Shown here: in pieces, positions 48,600 through 60,182 of the stretch
Numbering within the stretch: the first letter of the stretch is position 1
Layout of the letters: every line of letters starts with the position of its first letter
Assembly: GCA_036924285.1 (NCBI GenBank)
Contig: JAYKYS010000010.1
Location: 20,311,001-20,375,000, forward strand
DNA length: 64,000 nucleotides
Reading direction: 5' to 3'
From: Asterella californica
Lineage: Eukaryota > Streptophyta > Marchantiopsida > Marchantiales > Aytoniaceae
Notes under the pieces: model-generated
Told to the model about the DNA's origin: nothing
The model's input: the letters and a program-made list of their open reading frames with translations, nothing else
Databases searched by the model: none
Position numbers and translations under genes: made by a program

Positions 48600-49760
48600 T
48601 CCTCAGCTGAAAAGAAAATGCCTTACCATGACTAACAATCATCTACTTGAAAGCTCTTTTCTCAACTTCAGTCAAGAAGTCACCCCCTCCTATCTAGAGC
48701 TGCTCGAGTGTCTCTTGAGTAAACTTATGTCCTATCTGTTTCGGATCTCTCAGTACATGCTCAGTGACCGCTAACTCCATCTGTTGTCGTGAATCAACAG
48801 ATAACTGCGTCACCATTGGTTTCACCTTCTTCGCTACAGTTTTGTATTTTGTGTGCACCTCTGCTTCTTGACGAGAGCTACACCAGTAGATTGCATCCTT
48901 CCATCCACTCTCCAGTCTCGGATGAGGACGAGATTGTAAGCACGAGATAATCTCCTCGTAGACTTTATGAGAATGGATGGGGATCATCACCCTTCCTCCC
49001 ATCTGCTCCATCAACCTATCTACATCATCGAGCCAATGAACAAAAGACAGTACGCCTACAAACTCCTCGTAAACACCAGAAATCATCTCACCTTCATTCA
49101 GAACTCCTGTACAATGCAGATTTTCTGCATACTCCTCCATCTGCCTTCTACTCTTCACATTCAGATCCTCTACTCGCATGAACTCACTCCAATCATCAGA
49201 AATGAAAGTCATCAAACCAGATTTCTATCTATGTATAGTACAGCTATTCTCAGAATCTTGAACAACCTCCTCATCACCCTGATGTGATCCCACAGGCTGC
49301 TCAAGCGAGATCATAGTAGTAGCTGATCCATCACTCTTGCTATCCCGTCCTACAAGAGTGGTTTCTGAAAACTCTTACTCCTACAAATAGGAGAATCTCT
49401 CCAAGTTTATCGATTTCGTGATTCATACGAACGGTCAGAAACTAAACAGAACTCTATCATCTCGACTACGGATCTTAGCATAATGAGCCCCGTCATTCAT
49501 CACCTTGGTCTCCATTTGAACTGCAGTAATATAAAGCTGACCAAGAATCACGGGATATGAAGATGAAGACTGCATGAAGAAGTGTTGATCTACCTCTACA
49601 TCACCTAGCTTCACCCTCACGTTAGGACAAGCACCGTATAACTCACCCTTTTGGTTGTTTGTAGCTCGTAGCACCCAACCATAGTTCAGTTCGATAGACC
49701 ACTGATCTCTTTCGTATACCTCCCGTGACATGATGTTGATCTTAGAACATGATCAACCAA
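48600..49760 (-). pseudogene. gypsy 2 protease and protease-RT linker
   Basis: The aspartic protease fold is suggested by SEINIMSREVYE-like sequence around 49730 (Asp-containing motif damaged by a 1-base loss), NVRVKLGDVEVDQHFFMQ and YPVILGQLYI, the flap and ILG box. 48694-49215 is the linker with IPIHSHKVYEEI and WKDAIYWCSSRQEAEVHTKY, found in this gypsy lineage and of unknown role. Confidence 0.7.
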
Positions 49761-49772
49761 AGTAGCAATAAG

Positions 49773-50754
49773 TTAAGACAGGTTTCCAAGGCGAACTGGT
49801 GTAGCAGTCGTAGCACGAGCCCAGTGCCTCTTCCTGAAGTCACTATCAGTAGTTGGACTCTCGCCGTCAACTTCTTCATCGTCAAACTCAATAGTGTTGG
49901 TATCAGCAACCAACACTTCTTGCTGGTATCCCGTGTCATCAACCTCCTGAAACTGCACCTTTCTGAAATTTACATCATTCAGAGAAGCTCATACTGCATC
50001 TATCATCTGACTTTCTACTTGTTCGCACCTCACCTGTCTCTTTCGCTTGATGATGTCGATGATTAGTTCATGAAACTCTCTCTTTGCAATACCAAGAACT
50101 TCCCGAAGAGAAAACTCAATTCGCGCTTCAAGTATTCTCTGCTCCAAGATGCTCTTGAGGTGGTGGAAGTTTCAATATCAGCTGCCAACTTGTAAGTCTG
50201 TCCTTTTTCTTTCTCTTGGGCAATAAACCGCCTACCAACTGTCATTGGCTCTTGCTAGGATCTCTGCACATCTTTCATTGGATCTGGTGCAGGTGGAGGA
50301 GCTGTAGAAGTAGACGGGACGTCATCTGGAGGAGCTGCTCGTCTCCTGGCGACTCTCCGTCTATCTCCAGTCTCCTCTAGAACTCCAATATCAAGTTCAG
50401 AGGCTTCTCGTCGTCTCTTCTCCTCCGCAGAAGCATCCTGCCAGTGAACGTGTCTATCCACGTCCAAGAATGCTTTGATAAACGCATCGTCAATAGGATC
50501 ATCCCACCCTGTGATCCTACGGATAGTCTCAACTCCTCTCTTCAGTATTTCAGAAGAAACAGGAGCAATACTCTTCTCATCAGTCTTATCTAGCAACGTA
50601 GGACTAGAAGAAACTTCAATGTGTCCAGCATATATATCAGAATTTATCGGTTGTGCCATCAACGCATTTACAGTTGCAGCCGCGGCAATCTGAGGCAGAC
50701 TTGTCATGCCTCCTCGCCCAAATTGCGTGTTTAGCGGCTCTCCAGTCGAAGAAA
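49773..50754 (-). pseudogene. gypsy 2 gag C-terminal part
   Basis: Starts abruptly at about 50754 with SSTGEPLNTQFGRGGM, a segment that follows the zinc knuckle in related gags. Then come an Ala-rich helix, an Arg/Asp-rich linker (EKRRREASELDIG), and the RRFIAQEKEKGQTYKL helix at about 50210. No methionine start belongs here: the true N-terminus is the block at 52995-54087. Confidence 0.8.
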
Positions 50755-52223
50755 ACTCAAAAGTGCCAAACAACTATCTTCTAAAGATGATTCTTCAACA
50801 ACAATAAGATTGTCATCCATCATAGATAAGTATGCACGACGCCCACAACATCTGCAAACAAATTCAATGACTTTGATAGAATTCGTGGTCAAGTTTAATA
50901 CTTCACAAAATAGAAGATTGAGAAAATCTAAAATTGTTAGATGGATATGTTTCGACCAATACAAACAACCGGAAGAGTATTTCAAAGAGCAAGTGCTGTT
51001 ATATGTCTTTTTTCTTTACGACGAGAACAACGTTAAAGATTCAACTGAAACATAAGAAAATACATATAATAGACATAAATTACATATTCTATTGTTACAA
51101 AATTTGTATACTTTTAAGTACAATATGTACGAAGTAAACAAGGATTGGAAGAAATTTGAGAAATACAAAGATGATAAATCAAGGTTTAATGATCTCGAAC
51201 AAATACAAGTTTTGAAGATAGCATATCCAGGACAAGCTGCATTTAACATAAAAGGAATGACTATTCACAGTGCTTTAGCAATCCTTAAAGACTCTTACTG
51301 TATGAACGTATCAACATTAAGTCATGATCGAGTGGATAAATACATCAAATATTATAGCCAATTAAGATTATTAGTGATAGACAAAATCTCTCTAGTGGAC
51401 GCAAGAATGTTCTCTTACATAAACCAAAGACTACAACAAATAACTCAGAATTTCAACCTTCCATTCGGTGGCATAGACTTAATTTTTTGCGGTGACTTTT
51501 ATCAAGTAAAATATGTTCAAGATTCATGGACTTTCAGTCTTCTAATATTTATTCTCAAAATATTACCACTAACATATGGTCTTCATTTTTCAAACACTAT
51601 GAACTAACTCAACCTATGCGTCAAAATAATATAAATTTTATACAAATTTTTAATCATATTCGCATCAACCAACAAACATCTTCTGATCTACATTATTTAA
51701 ATTCAACTAATCAAAAAATGTATTCTAAACTAAACGATATACCTCATTTATTTTACACTAACAAAGATATGAAACTTCATAATCAACATGTATTTAGTAT
51801 AACTGATGAGAACGAATATTTATTCCATTCAAAAGATCATTTTCTTTTGTTATATCAAAAAGATTTAAGATATCCATAAACCCAAAAGATATAGCTAGAT
51901 TACACGGTACTTTATCTCTAAAAGTTACCATGTTAGTAGAATTATGTTATAATTATAACACAAAAGGTGGACTCACAAATGGAAGCGATGGGATTTTCAT
52001 GTCCACAACAGTATATAACGATGATCAAATCATTTGGATCCAATTCTTTCATCCAAAGATTGGAACACAATCGAGGAACAAACAAAAACATTTATATTCC
52101 AATAACATTAATCCATCTTGGACGCCCATTATGAAAATTTCACAATAATTTCCAATCAATAAATATACCAGAGCACATAAGATCACTAGAACACAATTCC
52201 CTGTTCAACAAGCATATGCAAGA
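50755..52223 (+). pseudogene. Helitron (Helentron) PIF1-type helicase fragment, inverted (start of block H)
   Basis: Plus-strand frames give IIDKYARRP, the RKSKIVRW block, then GMTIHSALAI (motif Ia), LLVIDKISLVDARMFSYINQ (Walker B region), GGIDLIFCGDFYQV (motif III) and the IIWIQF and WTPI segments, ending in TQFPVQQAYAR just before 52223. These are Helitron helicase landmarks for strand unwinding in rolling-circle transposition. Walker A is absent: the GKS region between about 51090 and 51200 is deleted. The Walker B Glu is Lys, and there are frame changes at 51050, 51530 and 52150. It stops at the exact LTR start at 52224, so a gypsy element inserted here. Rep lies on the opposite strand at 54641-57361. 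Confidence 0.9.
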
Positions 52224-52994
52224 TGTCGTGATGTGAATTGTTTCACATAGTGAATAATTCACCTCTCAATTAGAAGTTAGTCTCGCGCGATTCTAGAGAA
52301 TGTTATATATTTTGAGTCTTAGTAGGTTGTTTACCATGTTGATAGAGTTTAAGCTCATGGGTTGTACTTACATGTCGCCCATGCATACTTTCTCGCATGT
52401 TTAAGTTATCTTTCAGGATTACGTATCATTTTGCATGTTTCTCATGTAGTTTAAGATTTACGTTGGCACTCTAGGGGCTTGACGTGGTAGCTTATGTGTG
52501 AAATTAAGTCACCGTGTGGTTTGGAGCACAAAAGGACAGAGAAATGAAGCTATGAACTCCCATTGGTCTAGTTTTGTCCTTGTGTAACTCTAAACTTAGT
52601 AGCATGGGTCTTAAGAGGAGTTCGAGCAATTGGTAAGGACATTCTGAAATCCGAGAACACAAGAGGATAGGGCTCGTCTTGCCAGTCGATGTCAATGAAA
52701 TTCTTGATCGATTTGGAGCAATGAAGAAGGAGTTATGGCTGATTGAAGTTCGGATTGTGCCAAAATTGCATTACTTTTGTTGATTTTGGAGTTTTTTGTA
52801 TCAATCTCAGCAGAATTGAGAAAATTGCTTCAAACCTTCATGGTCGCGTTCACTGTCAATAGGGCTACGACTGTCCACAAGTGTCAACTGAGTGAGTGAG
52901 TAATTCAAGGCGACCATTGAAGCAGAAGGGGTCTGAAAAGCTCTTAATCTAGAGAAGCAACTTCAGAGATCAAGATCTGGAGAACTATGTACAA
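52224..52994 (+). repeat. gypsy 2 LTR, 5' part (end of block H)
   Basis: Begins TGTCGTGATGTGAATTG and follows the reverse complement of 63181-64000 to about GATCTGGAGAACTATGTACA. The rest of this LTR is not next to it but at 54137-54640 in the opposite direction. Confidence 0.9.
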
Positions 52995-54087
52995 TGTTCG
53001 GGTAGCGAACCACACCATCTCGCAAAGTAGATGTAAGCTCTTGACAGTCTTCTCGAAAATGATCAAGACTGTCACATCAGATACATCTACGAACAAGCGC
53101 CGGTGGTTGCTCTCTCTGCAGGCCAGCTAGCTCCACCTTCAGTTCTTGTATCTGCCGAATCAGGTCTTCGATCTGGTTCTGTTGTCCATGGTTCTCCGCA
53201 GGTCTTTGAACAGGCGCCCTTTGTGCAGGAACTGACACAACTGGCATCAAAGGAACTGCAGCCGAGACAACAGGTCTGGGAGCAAGAGCCGGAGGTTGTT
53301 GTACTTGAGGAGCAGCACGAGGTTGAGAGGTCACTTCTACAAGCGGACGTCCTCTCACGACCACTCTTCAATGCCTATGTCTTGTTAGTACAGCAACAAC
53401 ATCCTCGACTCTCTCCCAGTCAGTAGTAACTCCTCCTTCAACAGATCGATCAGCCAACATGAAGCATAACCGATCTGCCGTAGCATTATCAATAACTTGC
53501 AGGAATAGCTCTATTCTCTTAGCATCTAAAGTTATTCGCTCTAGAGTTGAAAGTTGTCGGTATCTCCGATCAAACTCTCTCAGCAACTCATTCAAGCTCA
53601 TCATACGACCAGGTTGCTGCTCAACCCAGTCCAGAAAACATCCTCCTAGTAACTCTCTCTGAATCCTCTTCAAGAAAATCCTCTCGAAGAGATCACGTAA
53701 AACTCATCCATATACCAAAATTTCTTCTCTGCACATCCCTAACTTGGTCTCACAATTCAAGAATCACAGCCAACTCGAAACCGACTATCATCTCAGCATC
53801 AGTAACTCTAACCAGCTCCATTTCTCCTCCCTATTCACGTAGATATCTAGAAATATTTCTACCTCCAAACCTTCCACATCGGTTCACAATAGCTTGCAAA
53901 GCCTTGGTGGATTTTAACTCATTCCCTGCTGTTGGACCATAGCCGCAAGCGTCTTCAGAATCTCAGCTGTATCGAGATCATATGCAGATGTCGCTGCAGT
54001 CGTAGGTGCTACAGAAGGTGTTGCAGTAGACGTAGATGCAACAGTCATAGAGGTAGCAGCAGCAGCGCTTCCGCTCTTTCGATCCAT
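52995..54087 (-). pseudogene. gypsy 2 gag N-terminal part with zinc knuckle (block S)
   Basis: Starts at ATG 54087 (MDRKSGSAAAATSMTVASTS), runs through the gag core (LNELLREFDRRYRQLSTLER, DNATADRLCFML), a Pro/Gln-rich region, a coiled stretch (QIEDLIRQIQELKVELAGLQ) and a knuckle C-x2-C-x4-H-x4-C ending FREDC, in which the third codon is TGA. It breaks off at DGVVRYPNI, next to the LTR fragment. The expected continuation is at 50754. Some frame changes. Confidence 0.85.
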
Positions 54088-54136
54088 CTTGTTTTCGTCT
54101 TAGAACTCAACATCACAGTCAATCACCCCAAGATCT

Positions 54137-54640
54137 CTCAGTGGTGAGAGTTTTCTTGAGAAGGACGGAACCTTCTGACTATGATATGATCGTGAATGAT
54201 GTGTTACGTCTACTCAAGGAAGCGTTGGACTTCTGGCTGTGGTTACTTATTCAAGAGTAAGCTTCAGGTCATAAGGGGCACTATAGACACTCATACAGGT
54301 CGATTGGATCCTCTAGGATGTTCAGGAAACGAAAATCAAGTCGAACTAGCAGTAATAAGATCAGACCGTGAACTTTAACAGTCAAGAATCAGAAACATAT
54401 GATGACTTAGACCTCAAAACTTCTCCTATATGTAAATGAGGCCTTACTGAACACACATACGAAGTTTCAGCATGAGATCAAATTCTAGCACCAAGATATG
54501 GACAGAAACGTTATGAGTAAGGAATTTATGGCAATTTCTGGTACCCAGACAATTATTTTGACCTAGAACAGAGAATTGGCTTGATTACTTTCGATGATTC
54601 TTACAGGATTTGCTGAACATCCTTGTGAAATTGACCTCCT
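54137..54640 (-). repeat. gypsy 2 LTR, 3' part, plus gag leader
   Basis: Parallel to 62690-63200 over about 500 bp (shared TTTTCTTGAGAAG, GGAACCTTCTG, TCACTTTGAAGATTCTTACAG-like words). It ends at about 54137, 50 bp before the gag ATG, as an LTR should. Its other edge at 54640 touches Rep coding sequence with no spacer. Confidence 0.9.
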
Positions 54641-57361
54641 ATATGAAGATTCGATCGGATGGACTACTAGTATCTATGAATTGAAAAGAACGAGAAGCAT
54701 GATACAAAGGTAATTTAAGATTATATATATGGCTAATTGAGCTGAAACTTGTCTGGAATTTAGGAATGCATTGCCTAAAGTTTTTATTCGTGTGGTTACT
54801 TCTTGATTTTCCTCAGTGTATTTATTGTTAATTTTCTTCATCTCATTCGTTATTGTATTGTCTACTTTTGTTAGATATGAGGTACAATACTGTGCCGCAA
54901 CATGTGGATCCAACACGTATTGACAATTTGTGTTGGCTTGCCAAATGGAAGCAGCATTTTTTGAGAAAGAATTAATGTAAATATCGATTGGGTGACGTTT
55001 GAGATATATGGAAAGTTTTGATAAAGAATATCTGAAAGCTAATAAGTAAGTTTCATATGTAAGTTCTAAATGTTGAAGATACTCAACGAAGTTCATCTCC
55101 AATCCAGTTCTGAAAGAAGAAATGATGTTTGAAATTCTAATAGATTTAAGCTTTATATTTGTCGTCGTTTCATCATCGAGTTCATCGTTAGTTAAAGGAT
55201 ATAATATTGTTGTTTTTGACATGAGATACCGAGGAAATCGAAATCGACAAGAAGAAGAAGATCTTTTCTTATAGCAAGTATTTGTGTGATTATGAGTTTG
55301 ACATTTGATCATCTCTTCTCTCAATAAGTGATGATCGGTAGAAATGTACACGTCTATGAAAGTTGTTATTGATTCATCAGGATCTATCTTGAAAACAAGA
55401 GCATTTTTTATCCACAGTAGTCGTGATCATGTGGACTGCCTTTGCTTTGAAATTCAGTTACGAAAAAGAAATCAGATACATTTCTCAAAATTAATTGGTT
55501 ATGTTACATAAGTTTACGAAAACATTGTGTTCTATGTTCGTAATATCGTGCACATGTGACAAGATCTTGTCGAAGAAGATGTTGTTTATGTGAAGAACTT
55601 AAGGTTTCTTCATCGTCCAGCAATGGTATATGATTATCCATTTTGTTTAATTTGAATAAGGTGTTCATCAAGGGTTTTCCAGTTTTTTTCGTTCGTAGTT
55701 AAAGTAATGAAAATGTAGGTTTTCCTAATTGTCAGATTATCGCAAAAAGATTTTGCCTAACGACTTTGTAATAGTCTGGAGGGAATCGTAATTGGGACAA
55801 ACAAGGAAAAGCTTGATCTGATATAAGAAGTTGTTGTTTGAAATTGTCATCCTTGACTTGTTTCGTCGTCAAAGGATAGCCTTGTAGTTTACTTTTCCTT
55901 ACTCGAATCCAAGAAATGCTTAGAATTTTCTCGATGCAGATTTTGGACATCTTAAAAAAGATGTTTGGTAAATGTCTAGCAAATTTATGAGTTTTGTATA
56001 ATAATTCTCATGAAGCTAGTTTGTGATATGACATCTTTGAAACGATCTGTTTGTTTCTTTCGTTGTCATAAAACAAACAAGGAAAATTAGTCTCTTCACA
56101 AAATTCATCTTTGAATAAACTCAAAGGGTGATATCCTTCGCTAGGAGCCATAGTAAGTTTATATTTTTCATCGGCATAAATCATTTCAGGATCTAAAAAG
56201 TTTACAATAAATGTATCAATGTTTGTGTTTGGTTCATGATTATTTTCATCGAACTCGTTATTTGTTTCGGTAATTTCTACTTCATCGAATCGGAGTTGTT
56301 CTTTGGAATAATTGTTGTTGAAAGTGTCAATCCAATTTTCATTCAGTTTGATATTACGATGTTTGTATAAGTCTATATCAATAAGATATTGTAAAGCTCG
56401 CATTACTTTGTTAGGTCAAAAGTAGCTTGTTTTATAGATTGATTTTGGAGTCAGTTTTCTTTTGATTTCCACTATGATAGAACCTTCTTCATCGCTCATA
56501 CATGGTAAATGTGTTTGGATCATGTTTGTATTTGATGGGATATTAATAACACTATCTCTTAGATGCCATTGTTGGAAATCATTGTATATATGAATGTTCC
56601 GAACATGACTCACGGTGAGATCAATTTTTCTTCGACTTCATTTAAACATTCAAGATATGATATCGTATAGTTATTGTAAACTCTAGATATCTCAAAAAAA
56701 GGAGGTATTTTGTTATCGTTTATATACCGCATACACATCAAACAAATCCTTGTATTATCTTTAAGCTGTTCGAAAGTTATGTTAGTTGTTTCAGCATAAG
56801 AGCAAATGAAATCGTAATGAATTTGATTGATATATTTTAAATTCTTCAAGAAATCACGTTCATAGCATATGTCACATGAATGATATGGAACGTCCAATAA
56901 AGACTTGGAGTAAGTTTCTACGTGTTTTCCTTCTAATGATAGTTTCTTTCGTTTTTCAAAAGTACGATTAGATGTGTTAATTGAATTAGTCTTATTCATT
57001 ATTCTGTATTGTTTAATTTTGTCAGAAAGTATTTTTTCAATCTAAAGAGTTGTATTTCATATTGTTTATGAGATTGTATGAAATTCTTTATGACATCTCT
57101 TATGGATAAATACGGATATTTCTGATAGAATAATAAGAGTTTTGAATATAGAATGTTTAATTGATGAGAGTCAATATTTAGCAAATGATGGTTTACTTTG
57201 GTTTTTTGGAGATTTAGTTTATCTATACCTAGTTTATAAATTATAGTTTGAATAGTGTTTAAGTCATTCTCATAAGTAGGATTTTTACTTATAAATTTAC
57301 GTATTAATTATACTATTGGTACATTTAGATGAATTAATCGTAAATCTTGCAGTTGTTTCAT
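54641..57361 (-). pseudogene. Helentron Rep (HUH endonuclease) region
   Basis: Minus-strand frames in order: a linker (57361-56999, with one TAA), a CxxC..CxxC zinc region (SCDICYERDF, ICLMCMRYI), the MAPSEGYHPLSLFKDEFCEE block, TLTTNEKNW, FFVTEFQSKGSPHDHDYC (HUH motif), FIDVYIST, QTHNHTNTCYKKR, CRFRFPRY, IYLKRHPIDIYINS, and DPHVAAQYCTSYLTK with the paired catalytic Tyr. In Helitrons this protein nicks the strand and starts rolling-circle transfer. A frame change lies inside the HUH motif and another near 54720. The sequence stops at FIDTSSPSDRIFI, exactly where helicase should begin. Confidence 0.88.
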
Positions 57362-57370
57362 TATATACTC

Positions 57371-57874
57371 CTATTTGTCAGTAAGAAATTCATCATGGAT
57401 CAATACGATTGGTTCATAATGACCAGAACTACCTTCATTATCATCATATAAAAGATTGAAAGTAACATGATAAGAGTTGATGTTTGGAAATTGAATTATA
57501 TTCTTTCCAGAAGTAGAACTGTAGATATGTATATTTCTCTGTAGTATGGAGGATAAAGCTAAGAGACGTAAAGAATCACCCCACACACCACCTTCTTTTG
57601 CCATTTTACCAACTTTGGTTATATATTCATCTACAGATTCAACATGATGCGATACTTTCTATTCATCTTCCATGAAATAAGATAATATCAATGGATCATG
57701 TGTATCTCTAGCTCTTGAGTATATATTATAAAGTTCATTTTGAGTTTGATTTCGTAAAGATGCGGTAGAAGATTTATGATGCAATAAATATTGTATCGAA
57801 TCAAACATACAATCTCCTCGAGTATATATGAAATATTCACACTTTTTAAACTTGGACAAATCTTTAGACATCAT
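57371..57874 (-). pseudogene. OTU cysteine protease domain of the Helentron
   Basis: Two same-frame pieces are separated by one TAG at 57659. The first has TRGDCMFDSIQYLLHH, the OTU Cys box (usually DGNC-LF). The second has GVWGDSLRLLALSSILQRNI, the usual W-G-x2-EL helix, and ends with GHYEPIVLIH, holding the catalytic His. OTU domains are known in Helentron-type proteins, ahead of or behind Rep. They cut ubiquitin-like chains, but their use by the element is unknown. Catalytic residues are kept although the frame is broken. Confidence 0.85.
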
Positions 57875-58994
57875 AACAGAATAATAGAAGATTATGTTTG
57901 TTGTTTGATAAACTTAGAAATTGTAATCGATGAAAATTATGCAAAAGTTGTAATCCACATACCTGATTATGATGACCGTAGTGTTGTTCAACTTGGGTTG
58001 TTCTATTATGGTTTGATGACGAAGTTTGAGTTCTCTTCCTTCTCCTTTGAGTAGTTTTTTGAGCAAGAACCAGGTGGAGCAGAAGCACATCGATCGTGTA
58101 ATGTTGAATTTTTGCTACATTTCATATGTTGCATTAAGTTTAAATTTCATACACTTTCACTGTGCGAAGATGTTTGATGTAATTTGTATAAAATGATGTC
58201 ACATTTCAAGAGCAATGAATGTTTCTGAAGTATTAACGTTTGAAATCATCTTGAATTTTACGTTTAATGCAATTAAACTTTACGTTTCGATTTGTTTTTG
58301 TTTGCAAAGATGTTTGTGAATCACATCACGTTTGAATGGTAGTAAATTTCGTAAATAATTGTCGTTCCAAAGCGTTTCAAAGTTCAAAGTATTTTTTGTT
58401 TTTTTTTTCTCTCCGGTTTTATATGTTTATCCGTGGGTTTTATTGTTTCATGCGTTTTGCACGTTCATAGAGTTGCACTTGGCAAAGCTACAACACGTTT
58501 CTAAAGTGTTTGTTTTTTTAAATCGTTTGATGTTTTTGTTTTATGCTTTTCAAATTTTGATAATTTGGTGTTGCATTCATCTTTTGTTGGCGCCATGAGT
58601 TTTTGTTTGCCAAAGAGTTTTATGTTCTACATATATCATCGTAGGTCAGACTCCGTTTGATCATGTGATATAAACCTGAAAAACAACATCAAAGAAGCGT
58701 TGTTGGAAAACTTCATGCAATGTTGAATTTACCTTGGAATATATACAACTGGAATTGATTTACTTCAATGCTTAAAGAAAGATGCTATAAAATAAAAGTC
58801 ATAAATAAAATTTGTTATATATTATATACATTAAATTAACTACAATGGTAAAATTGAAATTTTGAAAAATATCAGATATATCAAGAAAATAAATGCCGAA
58901 GATAAAATAGATCTTGAAGTCTTCAACGTTATGTCTGTTTGTGTAACTAGATTATTTAGATATAAAAAGTTCTTAGAACTTTATCGATGTTGGA
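57875..58994. other. T-rich spacer between OTU and the RPA-like gene
   Basis: Minus-strand leader of the OTU/Rep frame, then AT-rich DNA. GTTTGA- and TTTCGT-type words recur but without a regular period. No gene is seen. Confidence 0.4.
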
Positions 58995-60182
58995 TTAAAC
59001 TGTTGTAATTGTCGAGATTTTCGATGATTCTCCCTCAGCAGATGTAGTCTCCTTGATCTGTTAAAAAGAAAAGTTAGACGTTCAATGATGTCATTATATT
59101 AGTGGTTTGTAATATTTGATAGTGATTCTTATATTGATGCAATTAATTTGTGATGACATGAGTCAATATTTTAAAGAAATTATTAAAAATCATTATAATA
59201 CTTCTACGATTGAAAATGAAATAAAGTATAAATTATATACCTGATCAAATCCACGAAAATCACCGTTTGAACTAAACGAGAAAATTCCTATCGTTGCGAT
59301 CTCCTCAATTTGATCCAGTAGCATATCTCGATGGTTGTCGCTGTCGAAATTTTGGACAACCTCAGTTTCCACTAGGCCCGTTAGATGTTGGAACTAATTA
59401 TCTTTTGCATGGACCATGTATTGTTTACCATTGGAAAGATCTTCCACATACCCTTCAATCCATGGCACAAGTCGTAACTGACAATCCAGATTACAACTTT
59501 TGCAAAAGCTTCGAAGATGATTCAAATCTTGAATTTATAAGTGCGTCGAATTGCACGTGATGCATGTGTATTTGTAGGGTCTGTCACCATAATTACGTGG
59601 TCTGAAAGTACCACGCACCTAAACACATGGAAAGAAGTTATAAACACAAGATATATCGTCGAATATGAAAGTTGATTAGATTATTCACATAAAAAATTGA
59701 TTATGTACCTTGATGTTTTTGTTTTCTCTTGTGATATGAGCTTTCTGTATTTTTTTCAAAACGTCAACTCTCGATTGGACTGAAGGAGTTGCACATATAG
59801 TAGCTACTTGTGTATGCAGTTTTGGAAGATCATTTTCTTCTCTCATGGACAAAATCTATCTTGATACAGATTTCTAGTGCAACAATACAGCATGTCCAAA
59901 GTGAAAATGAGTCTCAATATTTTTTATACTCTGTTGCGAAATCATAATGGATGATCAACTGCAACATGAACACAAAATGTGTTAGTCTAGAAGTTTCACG
60001 AATAGCAAAATTTTTAATCAGTTGCGAAATAAATTTATAAACGTAAGTTATTTAATGTACATAATTACTTACCGTCATCTTGTCTTCTTCAGAATCACCA
60101 TCCACGATTGTGATCTCAAATTTTTGGTATTCATTTTCACCGTGAGTTCAGTTCAACGCAATAACGGCAACAAATATGTCTA
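58995..60182 (-). pseudogene. RPA1-like single-strand DNA-binding protein, spliced, decayed (Helitron-associated)
   Basis: Exons: 60182-60073 (VDIFVAVIALN, then THGENEYQKFEITIVDGD), 59958-59709 (ending QKAHITRENKNIK), 59618-59241 (VRGTFRPRNYGDRPYKYTC through FSSNGDFRGFDQ), and 59057-58995 (IKETTSAEGESSKISTITTV, stop). All introns are GT-AG. The first exon has the V-D-x2-V pattern and acidic strand typical of RPA1 OB-fold B. Two CxxC pairs (TCITC, SFCKSC) fit its zinc ribbon. RPA1-like genes travel with plant Helitrons and coat single strands. Stops (TGA in exon 1, two TAG in exon 2, TAG in exon 3) and frame changes mean decay. Exons 5' of 60182 were not resolved. Confidence 0.55.

Larger units (their letters stand above)
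46661..50754 (-). mobile_element. second gypsy element, gag C-part to integrase (block P)
   Basis: Read on the minus strand: gag C-terminal part (50754 downward), protease-like (49760-49435), reverse transcriptase (48577-47861), RNase H end (47271-46951) and integrase (46990-46661). The order is that of Ty3/gypsy. It differs from the 12-19 kb element: there is no chromodomain, and the gag has the RRFIAQEKEKGQTYKL motif seen in a lineage I recall from fungi and early-diverging plants. Its gag N-terminal half lies 2.2 kb to the right, across the rearranged Helitron piece. Integrase is cut off at 46661. Confidence 0.85.

Noticed and set aside
53103..53426. Plus-strand frame of 107 codons
   Set aside because: Shadow of the gypsy 2 gag Pro/Gln-rich region on the minus strand.
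59294..59560. 88-codon plus-strand frame
   Set aside because: It lies opposite the third exon of the RPA-like minus-strand gene, which has splice sites and phase agreement; the plus frame has neither.
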